35,502 bases of DNA from Candidatus Bathyarchaeota archaeon (GTDB lineage Archaea; Thermoproteota; Bathyarchaeia; 40CM-2-53-6). Shown one piece after another: positions 24,293 to 33,163 of the stretch. The position numbers were made by a program, and so were the translations under genes. Where the stretch lies: the NCBI GenBank assembly GCA_005888745.1, contig VBBS01000046.1, positions 2,044 through 37,545 of the forward strand, read 5' to 3'. The notes below the pieces were generated by a model. The model searched no databases. It saw only the letters and a list, made by a program, of their open reading frames with translations, and was not told where the DNA came from. Position 1 is the stretch's first letter. Every line of letters starts with the position of its first letter.

Positions 24293-25552
24293 GTGCCCGA
24301 AGAACCGCCGGGTCTTCGCAAAGCCGTAACGATGCGCTACGCGGTAGCATTGTACATGAGCTCCGTCCTAGGCTCAGGAGTCCTAGTCTTGCCTGGACTG
24401 GCAGCACAGATTGCAGGCCCCGCCTCACTGCTCGCATGGCTATTGCTATCTTTGGCCAGCTACCCGCTAGCCTACACATTTGCGAGCCTGTCCTCTCGAA
24501 AGCCTGAGTCAGGCGGAGTATACTCGTTCGCACGAGAAAGCTTTGGACTCCAGATGGCCGACGCAGTTGGTTGGCTCTTCATCGTCTGGTATGTTACGGG
24601 CGCTCCAGTTGTCACGGTCATCGCGGCTTCCTATATCTCGTACGCAATTCCTCTAAGCAAGACAATGATCTACATCGTTGCCGCTCTGATAATTCTGGGA
24701 ACTTTTCTGATCAATTATCGAGGAATCGTCATCAGTGGAAAGGTTCAGCTCGCCGTAATTGTCGCGATCGTCGGACTGCTACTCACGGCTGTCGTCGCGT
24801 CTGCACCGCTCGTTCGGGTCGAAAATTTCAGTCCCTTCTTCCCATACGGGATTCTGCCGATCGGCGTTGCTGCAGCACTGATCTTCTGGTCGTATCTTGG
24901 TTATGAGAACGTGTCCAATGTAGCTGAGGAGTTCAAGAACCCCGAGCGCGACTTTCACAGAAGTATTGTTCTCAGCGTCGTCGTCATCAGCGCGCTATAC
25001 CTCTCAGTAGCCATCGCCACTGTGGGGACCCAGGCTTACAGAGCTGGTGGCAGTGTAGCTCCATTTGCTGCAATCCTGTCTAACGCCCTCGGCGTTTACG
25101 GTGGCGTCAGTACTGCTGTTTTGGCGGTCTTCATAATATTCGGAACCGTAAACGCATACACAACCGGCATGTCCAGAGTCATCTATTCCTTGGCCAAAGA
25201 GGGAGGTCTTCCGAAAGCAGTGGCCCGAATCCATCCAATTACAGGTGTCCCACATCTCTCCCTCGGCTTGCTCTCCGGATTCTCTTTGATCACGTTGGTA
25301 GCGTCATATTTCTCGAATATCGATCTGCAGACGGCGCTCCTGATTCCAAGCGGCGCCGCGATTCTTGTCTACGTGATTGGGTCTGCATCTGGAATACGAC
25401 TCCTCAAGGGAAGCCGTCTCAGACTGTATCCATGGATCTCTCTTGGCATTTCCCTTGTCATGCTGCCGTTTGTCGGAGTCGTTCTTGTTGTCAGTGTTCT
25501 GGTTGCGCTCTTCGGTTTCTTCTACCGAAGAATCCGCGGAATACGCCGATAA
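24293..25552 (+). CDS. APC-family amino acid permease
   Basis: 419 aa with about 12 hydrophobic helices. The first helix has the APC substrate-site break 'SSVLGSGVLVLPGLAA' (residues 19-34), followed by 'RKPESGGVYSFARESFG'. 'FWSYLGYENVSNVAEEFKNP' is the conserved TM6-loop of amino acid/polyamine antiporters of the YjeH/YfnA kind. It imports or exports amino acids or related amines, driven by H+ or exchange. GTG start; MRY at codon 14 is an alternative. Copy 2 of the ~370-nt repeat begins 11 bp after its stop. Confidence 0.88.
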   Translation: MPEEPPGLRKAVTMRYAVALYMSSVLGSGVLVLPGLAAQIAGPASLLAWLLLSLASYPLAYTFASLSSRKPESGGVYSFARESFGLQMADAVGWLFIVWYVTGAPVVTVIAASYISYAIPLSKTMIYIVAALIILGTFLINYRGIVISGKVQLAVIVAIVGLLLTAVVASAPLVRVENFSPFFPYGILPIGVAAALIFWSYLGYENVSNVAEEFKNPERDFHRSIVLSVVVISALYLSVAIATVGTQAYRAGGSVAPFAAILSNALGVYGGVSTAVLAVFIIFGTVNAYTTGMSRVIYSLAKEGGLPKAVARIHPITGVPHLSLGLLSGFSLITLVASYFSNIDLQTALLIPSGAAILVYVIGSASGIRLLKGSRLRLYPWISLGISLVMLPFVGVVLVVSVLVALFGFFYRRIRGIRR

Positions 25553-25563
25553 GCACTGTCAAG

Positions 25564-25931
25564 TCTTCGGTTGATGACATGCTAGTAGCTTTTGTCATCT
25601 CTGTGGGATATCGGCATGGACAGGCCAGTCTCGTTAGGACGATCGTTTGATGAGCCTGTCACACTGAGATGAGGGGAGTTACTCCGACCACGTGACGTGT
25701 CTGTGGGATAACCGATTGGTTGGCTACTGTAAAATCCTTGCCTGGCGATGGGCCAAGCTACCACGCTACGGGCGTGAGGGGGCGGTTGAGGTTCGACCGT
25801 TCCCTGCCAAGAAGAGACTATGCGTCTCTATGGCGCAAGGGCTCTCAGGTGAAGCAATGAAGGGGAACCCGACGACGACGGTAATCCCCGGAGTCGATGA
25901 GAGCAAGCCAAGTCATCAAGCGAACCGAAAT
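25564..25931 (+). ncRNA. Copy 2 of the ~370-nt repeat with complementary ends (putative ncRNA)
   Basis: Aligns with 9667-10042 end to end. The 5' nine bases are identical (TCTTCGGTT) and the 3' end keeps AACCGAA, so the terminal pairing survives for seven bases. The strongest conservation is from GGATGAGGGGAGT-like sequence at about 25665 to GAGTCGATGAGAGCAAGCC near 25909. Sequence outside the ends is unrelated to the flanks of copy 1. Open frames across it occur on both strands and are not preferentially conserved. It sits in the 438-bp gap between the permease and the LLM oxidoreductase. Confidence 0.5.
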
Positions 25932-25990
25932 CTGAGCATAGCCCGCCGATAAATACCAACACCCGGCTTCATGGGACAGGAAAGCGGCTC

Positions 25991-26950
25991 ATGAAGTTCG
26001 GTGTTCAGATCGAGAATCACCTGGGAATAACCTACAATGGAGTTCGGAAGGTGGCCTTGGAGGCTGAGAAAGCTGGGTTTGACGGTCTCTTCGTCTGCGA
26101 TCATCTGATGGGAAGGAACGAGGAGACGTATCGACAGCCTTGTCTTGACCCATGGGTCACATTGGGGGCTCTGGCTCAAGCTACGAAGAAGATTACTCTT
26201 GGGACCCTTGTTAGCGCTGTCGGGTTCCGTTATCCAACGCTGCTGGCTAAGATGGGTGCAACGCTCGACCTTGTAAGTGGAGGAAGGTTGCAGTTGACTA
26301 TTGGCGCGGGTTGGCACGAGCCAGAGTACAAGGCCTACGGCATCCCGTTTCCCGCTATAGCAGAACGGATGCAGCAGTTGCGGGAGGCAGTCCAGATCAT
26401 CCGATCAGTGTGGACAGAAGACCAGGCAACCTTTGACGGTAAACAGTTCAAGATTGGTGGAGCTTGGTGTTACCCAAGACCAGTGTCGTCTAGGATCTGG
26501 GTCGGAGGGGGCGGAGAGAAGACGTTGCTGCGGATTGTTGCGGATCTCGCTGACGGATGGAATGCTGTTGGGTTGAGCGTTGACGAGTACGCGCGCAAGC
26601 TGGAAATTCTTCGCATGTTCTGTGAGAATGCTGGTAGGAAGTTGAACACTATCGAGAGGTCCTATTACGGCTCTTGCCTTGTCGGGAGTAACGAGAACGA
26701 GTTTCGCGAATCCTTCAACAGATACTACGGGCAGTATCGCAAGGCGGAGGAGTCGACGGAGACATTTGTTGAACGAATGCGCTCTACCCGGCCCCTTGTC
26801 GGGACAGCAACCGAGGTAGCGGAGAATATGAAAGGCCTCCAGGAACTAGGCGTTTCATATCTCATACTTTACTTCCCGGACAAAGATGGACTAGGCTTGT
26901 TGAGGCGTTTCGCAGATCTTGTAATGCCCCGATTCACGGCTGCATCATAG
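25991..26950 (+). CDS. LLM-class (F420-dependent type) oxidoreductase
   Basis: 319 aa TIM-barrel of the luciferase-like family. Landmarks: MKFGVQIENHLG at the start, 'ALEAEKAGFDGLFVCDHLMG' (about 25-44), 'LDPWVTLGALAQATKKITLG', 'TLDLVSGGRLQLTIGAGWHE', 'RMQQLREAVQIIRSVW' and 'RIWVGGGGEKTLLRIVADLA'. This pattern is typical of archaeal and actinobacterial enzymes that use coenzyme F420, though FMN enzymes look similar. Substrate unknown. It stands alone. Confidence 0.88.
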   Translation: MKFGVQIENHLGITYNGVRKVALEAEKAGFDGLFVCDHLMGRNEETYRQPCLDPWVTLGALAQATKKITLGTLVSAVGFRYPTLLAKMGATLDLVSGGRLQLTIGAGWHEPEYKAYGIPFPAIAERMQQLREAVQIIRSVWTEDQATFDGKQFKIGGAWCYPRPVSSRIWVGGGGEKTLLRIVADLADGWNAVGLSVDEYARKLEILRMFCENAGRKLNTIERSYYGSCLVGSNENEFRESFNRYYGQYRKAEESTETFVERMRSTRPLVGTATEVAENMKGLQELGVSYLILYFPDKDGLGLLRRFADLVMPRFTAAS

Positions 26951-26964
26951 AGAATCGCTGACCT

Positions 26965-27078
26965 CTAAGAGAATTGTAGGCGGACGAGCAGGAATCCGAG
27001 CAGGAACAGGAGCATGGCTAGAGTTACGAGTCTCCGGGAAAGACATTCCTCTCCCAGTGATAGGAAGCGCGGTGTCAT
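26965..27078 (-). CDS. Possible 37-aa membrane peptide
   Basis: From an ATG at 27078 the minus strand encodes 'MTPRFLSLGEECLSRRLV' followed by the single hydrophobic helix 'TLAMLLFLLGFLLVRLQFS'. The positive-inside pattern is sensible for a one-helix protein. It lies downstream of the exported protein gene on the same strand. No ribosome binding site is clear. Confidence 0.3.
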   Translation of the reverse strand: MTPRFLSLGEECLSRRLVTLAMLLFLLGFLLVRLQFS

Positions 27079-27161
27079 GTCAACTCGGGCGTGCAAAGAT
27101 TCGGGCTCACTCGGAACTATCCTAGAAAAGGGGGAGTTTGAGTTGGACAAAGACGATTCAC

Positions 27162-27650
27162 CTAGCTTGTGAGGGGTACGATGAGTGCCTGCACGTGCAT
27201 TGTGGTGAGGGAGCCAGTGCCGGTGAGGGCGAGGGTTACAGTGGTCGGGCTGGTCCATCCTGAGGTGACAGTGGTGCTGCCGCTGAGTCCTGGAGCGAGG
27301 CCGACTACTGTTATCGCTGGCGCAGTCGCGGTACCTTGGTAGGCGATCGTTACCGTGAAATGTGTGCTGTCGGTGATGGCGAATCCTGTTGCAGTGACGT
27401 TGGCGACTGTGCTGAAGGCTCTGAAGCTTAGCGAGGAGCCTCCCTCATGGCCCCAGCCTGGCGGCCCCTTCAAACCGGACCACTGTTGACCGTTCGTCGC
27501 CGTTTGTTGTGTTGGATTGGTTGCCCCTAAAGCGTTGTTGAGCCCGTAGCCTACGGCTCCTGCGCCAAGTCCAACGAGCAGCATCACGAGCAGTACCGAG
27601 CGTGTTGAGACGCTTCTCCGCGTTGTCTGTTGAATCTGTTGTTGGGACAT
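27162..27650 (-). CDS. Membrane-anchored exported hypothetical protein
   Basis: 162 aa. A Gln/Arg-rich cytoplasmic start (MSQQQIQQTTRRSVSTR) is followed by one hydrophobic helix 'SVLLVMLLVGLGAGAVGYGL' (about 18-37) that acts as signal anchor. The outside part is Gly/Ser/Thr/Ala rich; 'ATGFAITDSTHFTVTIAYQG' and 'TTVTSGWTSPTTVTLALTGT' look like a beta-sandwich. No catalytic motif. Probably a surface protein of a lineage-specific family. Confidence 0.7.
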   Translation of the reverse strand: MSQQQIQQTTRRSVSTRSVLLVMLLVGLGAGAVGYGLNNALGATNPTQQTATNGQQWSGLKGPPGWGHEGGSSLSFRAFSTVANVTATGFAITDSTHFTVTIAYQGTATAPAITVVGLAPGLSGSTTVTSGWTSPTTVTLALTGTGSLTTMHVQALIVPLTS

Positions 27651-27816
27651 CTTTTCTTCGGTAGATACTCCTGCTCGGGGTGGAGATGGTGGTTCTCCTA
27701 GGAATTTGCTTAAGTTCTCAGAAAAGGAGGTGCCGACTCGACAGCCCGTTTCACCTTATCGGAATAGATTCGGGCTCCTCTGCCCATGATATTCTCTAGA
27801 CTCCCGAAGTTGGAGC

Positions 27817-28041
27817 ATGTCCAACATGACAGTTCATGAAACAGTAGCTGGGACCGAAGCTGACAAACTGCAAATGGAACTCCACGAGGTCTTCAGCAAG
27901 ATCTTGAGCCACGCAAGAAGAATTGACATGACTATGGCTCTGGGAGATAGCAACGAAGCTCTAGGACAAGTTAGAGAGCTTGAGGCATATCTCGAGAGAG
28001 GGCTTGTGGTTCTCAGCAGACCGTTAACCCATGATCCCTGA
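27817..28041 (+). CDS. Small helical hypothetical protein
   Basis: 74 aa, acidic, predicted as two helices ('ADKLQMELHEVFSKILSHAR' and 'ALGQVRELEAYLERGLVVLS') that could form a hairpin or coiled-coil. GGAG directly precedes ATG by one base. The spacing to the following SDR gene is 89 bp. No family recognised. Confidence 0.55.
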   Translation: MSNMTVHETVAGTEADKLQMELHEVFSKILSHARRIDMTMALGDSNEALGQVRELEAYLERGLVVLSRPLTHDP

Positions 28042-28130
28042 GATTGCCCGCGTCGGTAGACAGACCCGAGCTGATCGCTTTCTGTTCCTTTCCCAAGTGA
28101 TTTAGTCTCGAAGTCCGCTCTCACCCAAGC

Positions 28131-28940
28131 ATGCCAGAGAACAGAGTAGTTCTAATTACAGGAGCATCCTCTGGATTCGGCCGCGAAACCGCGAGGATAT
28201 TGCTGAGTCGAGGCTTCAAAGTCTACGGCACCAGCAGGAACCCGCCAGGAAGACCTCAGGAGCTAGGCGTCGGCATGCTCGCACTTGATGTCGACTCCGA
28301 CAACTCAGTCCAATCCGGTGTGAAAGAACTACTCGATGAAACGGGACGCTTAGATGTCCTTGTGAACAATGCCGGCTACGTTCTGACCGGGGGTGCTGAA
28401 GAGACGTCAATCGCGGAGGCGAAGGCGCAGTTTGAAACAGACTTCTTCGGCCAAGTCAGAATGGTCAAGGCAATACTGCCGACGATGAGGAAGCAGGGCG
28501 CCGGCCAGATCGTAAACATTTCTTCGCTGGCCGCTATTCTGCCGGGTCCCTTTGAGGGCTACTATGCGGCGGCGAAGGCCGCTCTATTGGCGTGGTCTGA
28601 GTCGCTCCGTCACGAGGTCAAGAGCTTCGGGATCAAGGTCTCGGTCATAGAACCGGGATTCTTCAAAACCAACCTGGGCACTACCCGGAAGACCGCGAAA
28701 TTCACGATACGAGATTATGACCATCTACGGCAGCAAGTAATTGCCACGCTTGATGATGACTTCGAGAACGGAGCGGATCCGAAGATAGTCGGAGAGACTG
28801 TTCTTAGAATCGTCACAAGCAAGAATCCGAAATTAGAGTACGCTGTTGGCAGGGAGAAACGTTACAAGACGCTAAAACGCCTGATGCCTCACTCGATAAT
28901 TGAGAATGGTGTGAGAAGGCACTGGAAACTGGACAGATAG
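28131..28940 (+). CDS. Short-chain dehydrogenase/reductase
   Basis: 269 aa classical SDR: TGASSGFGR (10-18), a dinucleotide-binding Arg in GTSRNPP favouring NADP, LDVDS, NNAGY (about 78-82), the catalytic Ser in NISSLAA, and YYAAAKAA (Y near 143, K147). The C-terminal half 'VIEPGFFKTNLG' matches the retinol/ketoacyl-type SDRs. Substrate unknown. It is followed after 38 bp by an ICMT-like methyltransferase. Confidence 0.88.
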   Translation: MPENRVVLITGASSGFGRETARILLSRGFKVYGTSRNPPGRPQELGVGMLALDVDSDNSVQSGVKELLDETGRLDVLVNNAGYVLTGGAEETSIAEAKAQFETDFFGQVRMVKAILPTMRKQGAGQIVNISSLAAILPGPFEGYYAAAKAALLAWSESLRHEVKSFGIKVSVIEPGFFKTNLGTTRKTAKFTIRDYDHLRQQVIATLDDDFENGADPKIVGETVLRIVTSKNPKLEYAVGREKRYKTLKRLMPHSIIENGVRRHWKLDR

Positions 28941-28978
28941 TTTCCCTTGCTAGGCGCACCGACCATGGTTGACAGTTT

Positions 28979-29566
28979 TTGCCTGTCTTTGCCTCAGGTC
29001 TCGGACTCGTCCTATTCGACTTCACCATTTTCGTCTGGATTGCCAGCGAGATTTTCGGCGCAGCATTAGTTCCACGGCTTCGACGCCGCGGCGCACCCCG
29101 GGTCAAGAGAGACCGCGGATCCCGAGCCCTGATCACCGTCGCGATACTCGTCTCGATGTTCATCGCTTTCTACTTCGGATACGGAGGCGTTGGGGCACTT
29201 CCGGACTGGATTTTTTGTGTCGGGATCTTTCTGATGTTTCTTGGGATTCTGGTTCGCCAGTATGCGATCTGGATCCTGGGCCGTTTCTTCTCTCTAACAG
29301 TTCAGATATCTGAAGACCACAAGGTTGTCGAGAAGGGTCCCTACCGGCTCGTCCGCCACCCATCGTATACTGGGATCATGATCACGTTTGCCGGACTGGG
29401 CTTGGCAGTGCAATCCTTTGGCGCGCTACTGGTACTGCTTCTCTTCTTCGGCATCTCATTCGGGTATAGAATGTACGTCGAGGAGAGGATCTTGTTGTCG
29501 GGGTTGGGACAGGACTATGCTAGCTACATGAAGAGGACGAAGCGGCTCATACCGTTCCTCATCTAA
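28979..29566 (+). CDS. Isoprenylcysteine carboxyl methyltransferase-family protein
   Basis: 195 aa membrane protein with about five hydrophobic segments. The SAM-binding signature 'KVVEKGPYRLVRHPSYTGIM' (about 117-136) followed by 'EERILLSGLGQDYASYMKRT' near the end defines the ICMT/phospholipid methyltransferase family. In prokaryotes these methylate lipids, quinone-like or peptide carboxyls; the target here is unknown. Starts at TTG without a clear ribosome binding site. Same direction as the SDR before it, 38 bp apart, so possibly one lipid-related operon. Confidence 0.85.
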   Translation: MPVFASGLGLVLFDFTIFVWIASEIFGAALVPRLRRRGAPRVKRDRGSRALITVAILVSMFIAFYFGYGGVGALPDWIFCVGIFLMFLGILVRQYAIWILGRFFSLTVQISEDHKVVEKGPYRLVRHPSYTGIMITFAGLGLAVQSFGALLVLLLFFGISFGYRMYVEERILLSGLGQDYASYMKRTKRLIPFLI

Positions 29567-29603
29567 GAGACACTTCCGGGTCGCACTCTTACTCATTAAT
29601 GAC

Positions 29604-29960
29604 GTGGACAGTCAGGGCTTCGAGGAGTGTTCTGTGGGGCGTACGATTCCTTCGTGGCGGCTGGTTGTGAACGATGAGATTGAACGGATAGGACGATTCA
29701 GGTCCTTTCTCAGAGTCGAGGACAAGGAAATATTCGACGATCTTCTGCGCCAGTGCAAACACTACGCACCGTATGCGAGCACTATGGCTTCTGTAGTGAA
29801 GGAGGTTCCGCTAATGTTCTCGATGCTTTTCGGCCAGCACAAGATGATATGGGAGCTCGAAAAAAGACTAGCAAGACTAGAAGCCAACCAGACCCAACAG
29901 TTCAGCGTCCGAGGCTCCAGCTCTAGCCTAGAAACGATTGTCCCTGCGAGTCAAGAGTAG
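29604..29960 (+). CDS. Archaeal conserved hypothetical protein
   Basis: 118 aa. The pattern 'VGRTIPSWRLVVNDEIERIG' then 'FRSFLRVEDKEIFDDLLRQC' and 'MLFGQHKMIWELEKRLARLE' recalls, from memory, a family of small archaeal proteins (common in haloarchaea) beginning GRTxPTxRxxLxxxExEW. All helical, with a C-terminal coiled-coil segment. The start chosen is a GTG. Function unknown. Confidence 0.6.
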   Translation: MDSQGFEECSVGRTIPSWRLVVNDEIERIGRFRSFLRVEDKEIFDDLLRQCKHYAPYASTMASVVKEVPLMFSMLFGQHKMIWELEKRLARLEANQTQQFSVRGSSSSLETIVPASQE

Positions 29961-29995
29961 GATCTCCCCGGCTTCCTGGTTCCTCGACAGTCTGG

Positions 29996-30004
29996 CTTTT
30001 TATC
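29996..30004 (+). promoter_or_regulatory. TATA-like box of the DUF885 gene
   Basis: CTTTTTATC lies 46-54 nt before the TTG start, leaving room for a short leader with the GAGAGG ribosome binding site at 30036-30041. Confidence 0.4.
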
Positions 30005-30049
30005 GCGGTTCCGAGATTTCCTCGCAGAGGTCTGCGAGAGGAATCCTGA

Positions 30050-31624
30050 TTGCTGGTTTCTAGACTGGATAAGCTGGAGCAAGAGGTCTTCAACCATGTC
30101 TTCAAGTTGAATCCCCGCCAAGCTGTCATGCTGGGCCTGCACGACTACGATGGATTGTTGCCGGACGTTTCGCCGGGCGGATTGAAGGCTTGGATGGACA
30201 AGGCTGCTGGATTGCTGGATCGTGTCAAGCGTGAGAGTCATGGGCTGGACAAAGACGGGCATTTGGACGCTTTGTGTTTGGAGACGATGCTGGAGCGGGT
30301 GCTCTTCGATGCCCAGGATCTCCGGGGCTATGCAACCAGGCCGAATATCTATTCGATGCAGCTGAGTTTGACGCCTTACACTTCCCGGGAATACGCGCCC
30401 GTTGATGCTAGAATTGAAGCGGTGAATAAGCATCTGGGCCGGGTCCCGGGTTTTCTAGACCAGGCTTCAAGGAATCTGGATGAGACGTTGGCGCAGCCGA
30501 TTGTCGAGGTCGCGACGAAGCAGGTGCAGGGGGTTCTTCGGGACTTGGATGGGAACGCGACGCAGGAGGCGGGAAAGGCTTCCGCGCCTGTCCGGGAAGA
30601 ATTCGAGAACTTGAAACGGGATGTGGTGGTCGCGATGGCCTCGTTTGTCGAAGCACTCAGCGAGGAACACTCTCTCTCAATGGACTTTGCACTCGGAAGA
30701 GAAAGATTCCAGAAATTACTCTGGGTGAACGATCGGATCAGCCGGCCTGTGGAGGAGGTTTTGGCGATGGGACTGTCGGATCTCGAGTCGAACCTGAAAG
30801 CGCTTCGGGAATTGGCGGAAAAAATTGGACCCGGAAAAACCATCGCAAGTGTCATTGAAGGAATTCAGGAAATCCACCCTACAGCTCATCGGTTGATTGA
30901 TGAGACTGGTGAGGGATTGAGGGATCTGGAGCTGTGGTTTAGAGAACACGATCTCGTCTCAATCCCAGCGGGGACAAAGGTCAGAGTAGTTCCGACTCCG
31001 ATGCATATGCGGGCGACAACTACCGCGGCCATGTCGTCGCCGGGCCCGTTCGAGAAGGAGGGCTTGGAGGGATTGTACTATGTTACGCCTCCGGAGGATT
31101 CGTGGGATCTTAAGACCCGGGAGGAGTGGTTGCGCCATCTCAACTATGTGACGTTGAAGGATATTTCGATCCACGAGGTCTTTCCAGGTCACTATATTCA
31201 TCGGCTGTTTCAGCGAGAGTTTGGGAATTCTATGACCAGGAAGGCGTACTGGAACTATGCTTTCGGCGAGGGTTGGGCCTACGGGAACGACGCTTTGCGG
31301 TTGATCCAGTTGAAAGAGGCGTTGTTGAGGGATTGTCGGTTCATCGTCTCGTTCTGGATGCATACGCAGGGTCTTGGGGTGGATCAGGCGCGCCAGTTCA
31401 TCATGGAAAACGCATACATGGAAACACTGCCGGCGGAACGAGAGGCTCTACGAGGAACCTTCGACCACTCGTACTATGGATATACTCTAGGGAAGCTGTT
31501 CATCAAGAAAGCCAGAGAACGCTTCTTCCACGCACACTCAACAGCGTCGGCGAAAGAATTCCATGATAAGCTTCTCGGCCTCGGAGGCGCGCCAGTTGGT
31601 CTACTCGAAGAACTGATCGTCTAA
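30050..31624 (+). CDS. DUF885-family metallopeptidase-like protein
   Basis: 524 aa, slightly shorter than typical DUF885 proteins (~550-600). Starts at TTG with GAGAGG eight bases upstream. The zinc site HEVFPGHYIH (about 374-384, an HExxPGH variant of gluzincin motifs) is intact and is followed by 'EGWAYGNDALRLIQL', with the third-ligand glutamate region. The C-terminal 'MENAYMETLPAEREALRGTF' 'DHSYYGYTLGKLFIKKARER' is characteristic. Probably a cytoplasmic dipeptidase or oligopeptidase; no signal peptide. It stands alone. Confidence 0.88.
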   Translation: MLVSRLDKLEQEVFNHVFKLNPRQAVMLGLHDYDGLLPDVSPGGLKAWMDKAAGLLDRVKRESHGLDKDGHLDALCLETMLERVLFDAQDLRGYATRPNIYSMQLSLTPYTSREYAPVDARIEAVNKHLGRVPGFLDQASRNLDETLAQPIVEVATKQVQGVLRDLDGNATQEAGKASAPVREEFENLKRDVVVAMASFVEALSEEHSLSMDFALGRERFQKLLWVNDRISRPVEEVLAMGLSDLESNLKALRELAEKIGPGKTIASVIEGIQEIHPTAHRLIDETGEGLRDLELWFREHDLVSIPAGTKVRVVPTPMHMRATTTAAMSSPGPFEKEGLEGLYYVTPPEDSWDLKTREEWLRHLNYVTLKDISIHEVFPGHYIHRLFQREFGNSMTRKAYWNYAFGEGWAYGNDALRLIQLKEALLRDCRFIVSFWMHTQGLGVDQARQFIMENAYMETLPAEREALRGTFDHSYYGYTLGKLFIKKARERFFHAHSTASAKEFHDKLLGLGGAPVGLLEELIV

Positions 31625-31686
31625 CCGGTCTCGGTGTCAGTTTGTTAATGTGCCGGTAGCTTCGAATTGTTAGATGGTCCCCCCTC

Positions 31687-32061
31687 TTGGAAAACAGGGT
31701 TGATTCTGGCCTGGAGATCAGACGAATCCTACTTTTGACTAGGCTCAAGGATGTCTCGAAGGGTATGACATTGCCGCAGCTTGTCAAGGACTGCGGGAAA
31801 GTCTCAGGGTGGAATATTCCAGGAAAGACTGTATGGGAGATCGTCCAGCACGTCGTTCAGACCCTGATCGATGACAAACTGGTTTCTCTGGGGACAAAGT
31901 TCATGGTCACGGTGAAGGGCCGAGAGTATCTGCAGGACCCTCTGAAATGGCGGATCGACCATAGAACGACGGAGGAACTGGCGGACAATATTTTCTGGAA
32001 GGAGATCTACGATGTGTTCGACAAAGCCTACCACAGACTGCGATCAAAGATCCCGCGATGA
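31687..32061 (+). CDS. Winged-helix-like hypothetical protein
   Basis: 124 aa from a TTG. 'MTLPQLVKDCGKVSGWNIPG' plus 'TVWEIVQHVVQTLIDDKLVS' and 'VTVKGREYLQD' look like a winged helix with recognition helix and wing. It precedes the AbiEii-like nucleotidyltransferase by 52 bp on the same strand. This order (DNA-binding protein then nucleotidyltransferase) matches AbiEi-AbiEii and related toxin-antitoxin pairs, where the first gene is antitoxin and autoregulator. That role is inference; the similarity is structural at best. Confidence 0.55.
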   Translation: MENRVDSGLEIRRILLLTRLKDVSKGMTLPQLVKDCGKVSGWNIPGKTVWEIVQHVVQTLIDDKLVSLGTKFMVTVKGREYLQDPLKWRIDHRTTEELADNIFWKEIYDVFDKAYHRLRSKIPR

Positions 32062-32113
32062 AGATCTTGACTGATCAATATCGGGCTAAGGCGAAAACCG
32101 CGGCGGGATCGAG

Positions 32114-32845
32114 ATGATGAGCCAATCCGGGTACCTCACCTCGCGTGAGACAGAGATCATTAGGATCCTCAGGGTCTTGAGCGAAGCCACAGACGGATTC
32201 GTCGTAGTAGGAGGATACGCTGTAAACGCCCACGGCCAACACCGATTCTCGGAGGACTGCGACCTCGCAACCACCCGGGACAATGTTCCGGTCATAGATG
32301 CGATACTCCTCGGAGAGGGATACGAGCTGCGTAGAAACGAGGTTCGACCACCCATCGGCGTGACAATCAGAGAGTACAGTAAATCGGTCGGACGAGAACC
32401 AGCATCCCTGGCGCTCTTAGTGGACACGGTCGTCAGCACAACAACCCGCGGAACCTGGACCTACAAGTTCATCCAGGACAATTCTGTAGAAGCAATCGTG
32501 GCTGGTGCAACAGGCTCGACCCCGTCCAGAGTGGCACAGAGAGATCTGCTCGTCGCTTTGAAATTGCACTTATGCGGGACTCAAGATTCCGGTGATCTCG
32601 TCATGCTATCAGAAAGGGTTGACTGGAAGACCGTCGCGAAGTGTGCGGCCTGCGGATCAAAAGAACAACTGATAGACCAGATTGAGTCTGCGATAAAGGA
32701 GATCTCTTCAGCGAAATTCGCCTCCGACCTGAAATCCACCTTTGCCTTGCAAAGCGATCCATCACTCCTCATCAAGCGGGCGGAGCTCGGGCTTCAGTCG
32801 GTCAGAACACTTGTCGCCGGTCAAAAATTCAAAGATTCTCTATAA
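32114..32845 (+). CDS. AbiEii/MNT-like nucleotidyltransferase
   Basis: 243 aa. The nucleotidyltransferase core 'FVVVGGYAVNAHGQHRFSED' 'CDLATTRD' (about 29-56) has the GG..R.(S/T).D.D pattern, with E/D-x-D for metal binding (EDCDL). Then 'LLVDTVVSTTTRG' and 'ATGSTPSRVAQRDLLVALKLHL' match the AbiEii/AF2226-like group, where a lysine follows the core. Such proteins modify tRNA or protein as toxins, or act in defence. MM double start; the first ATG is four bases after GAG. Likely co-transcribed with the upstream winged-helix gene. Confidence 0.72.
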   Translation: MMSQSGYLTSRETEIIRILRVLSEATDGFVVVGGYAVNAHGQHRFSEDCDLATTRDNVPVIDAILLGEGYELRRNEVRPPIGVTIREYSKSVGREPASLALLVDTVVSTTTRGTWTYKFIQDNSVEAIVAGATGSTPSRVAQRDLLVALKLHLCGTQDSGDLVMLSERVDWKTVAKCAACGSKEQLIDQIESAIKEISSAKFASDLKSTFALQSDPSLLIKRAELGLQSVRTLVAGQKFKDSL

Positions 32846-33163
32846 GGCCAAGACTCACAAACCCAGAGAATCCTTTCCGCTAAGCTCTGTGGCTGGTTGA
32901 ACTCTATTTCATCTATGATCCAAGCAGCAACACCCACGATTCCGGTTATCGCCAGAACCCGGTATCCAAGTTGCAAATCCGATCAAGGGGACAGCCTCTC
33001 CCCCCTTATTCCTACCGGTCACAGATGCTCACGATGGGCGTATCCATGGGACATTGTTCAAAGATGCAAAAGTCCAGAGATCCCAGAAGCGCCTATACGA
33101 CGAACACGCATGATCCAGGCGCTGAGGAAGCCGAAAATCTTACAAGAGCAACGCTGAGCTTCC
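32846..33163. other. Gene-free interval after the nucleotidyltransferase
   Basis: 318 bp. The 86- and 80-codon frames crossing it are proline- and serine-rich with no ribosome binding site and overlap each other. No RNA fold or repeat stands out. Confidence 0.35.
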
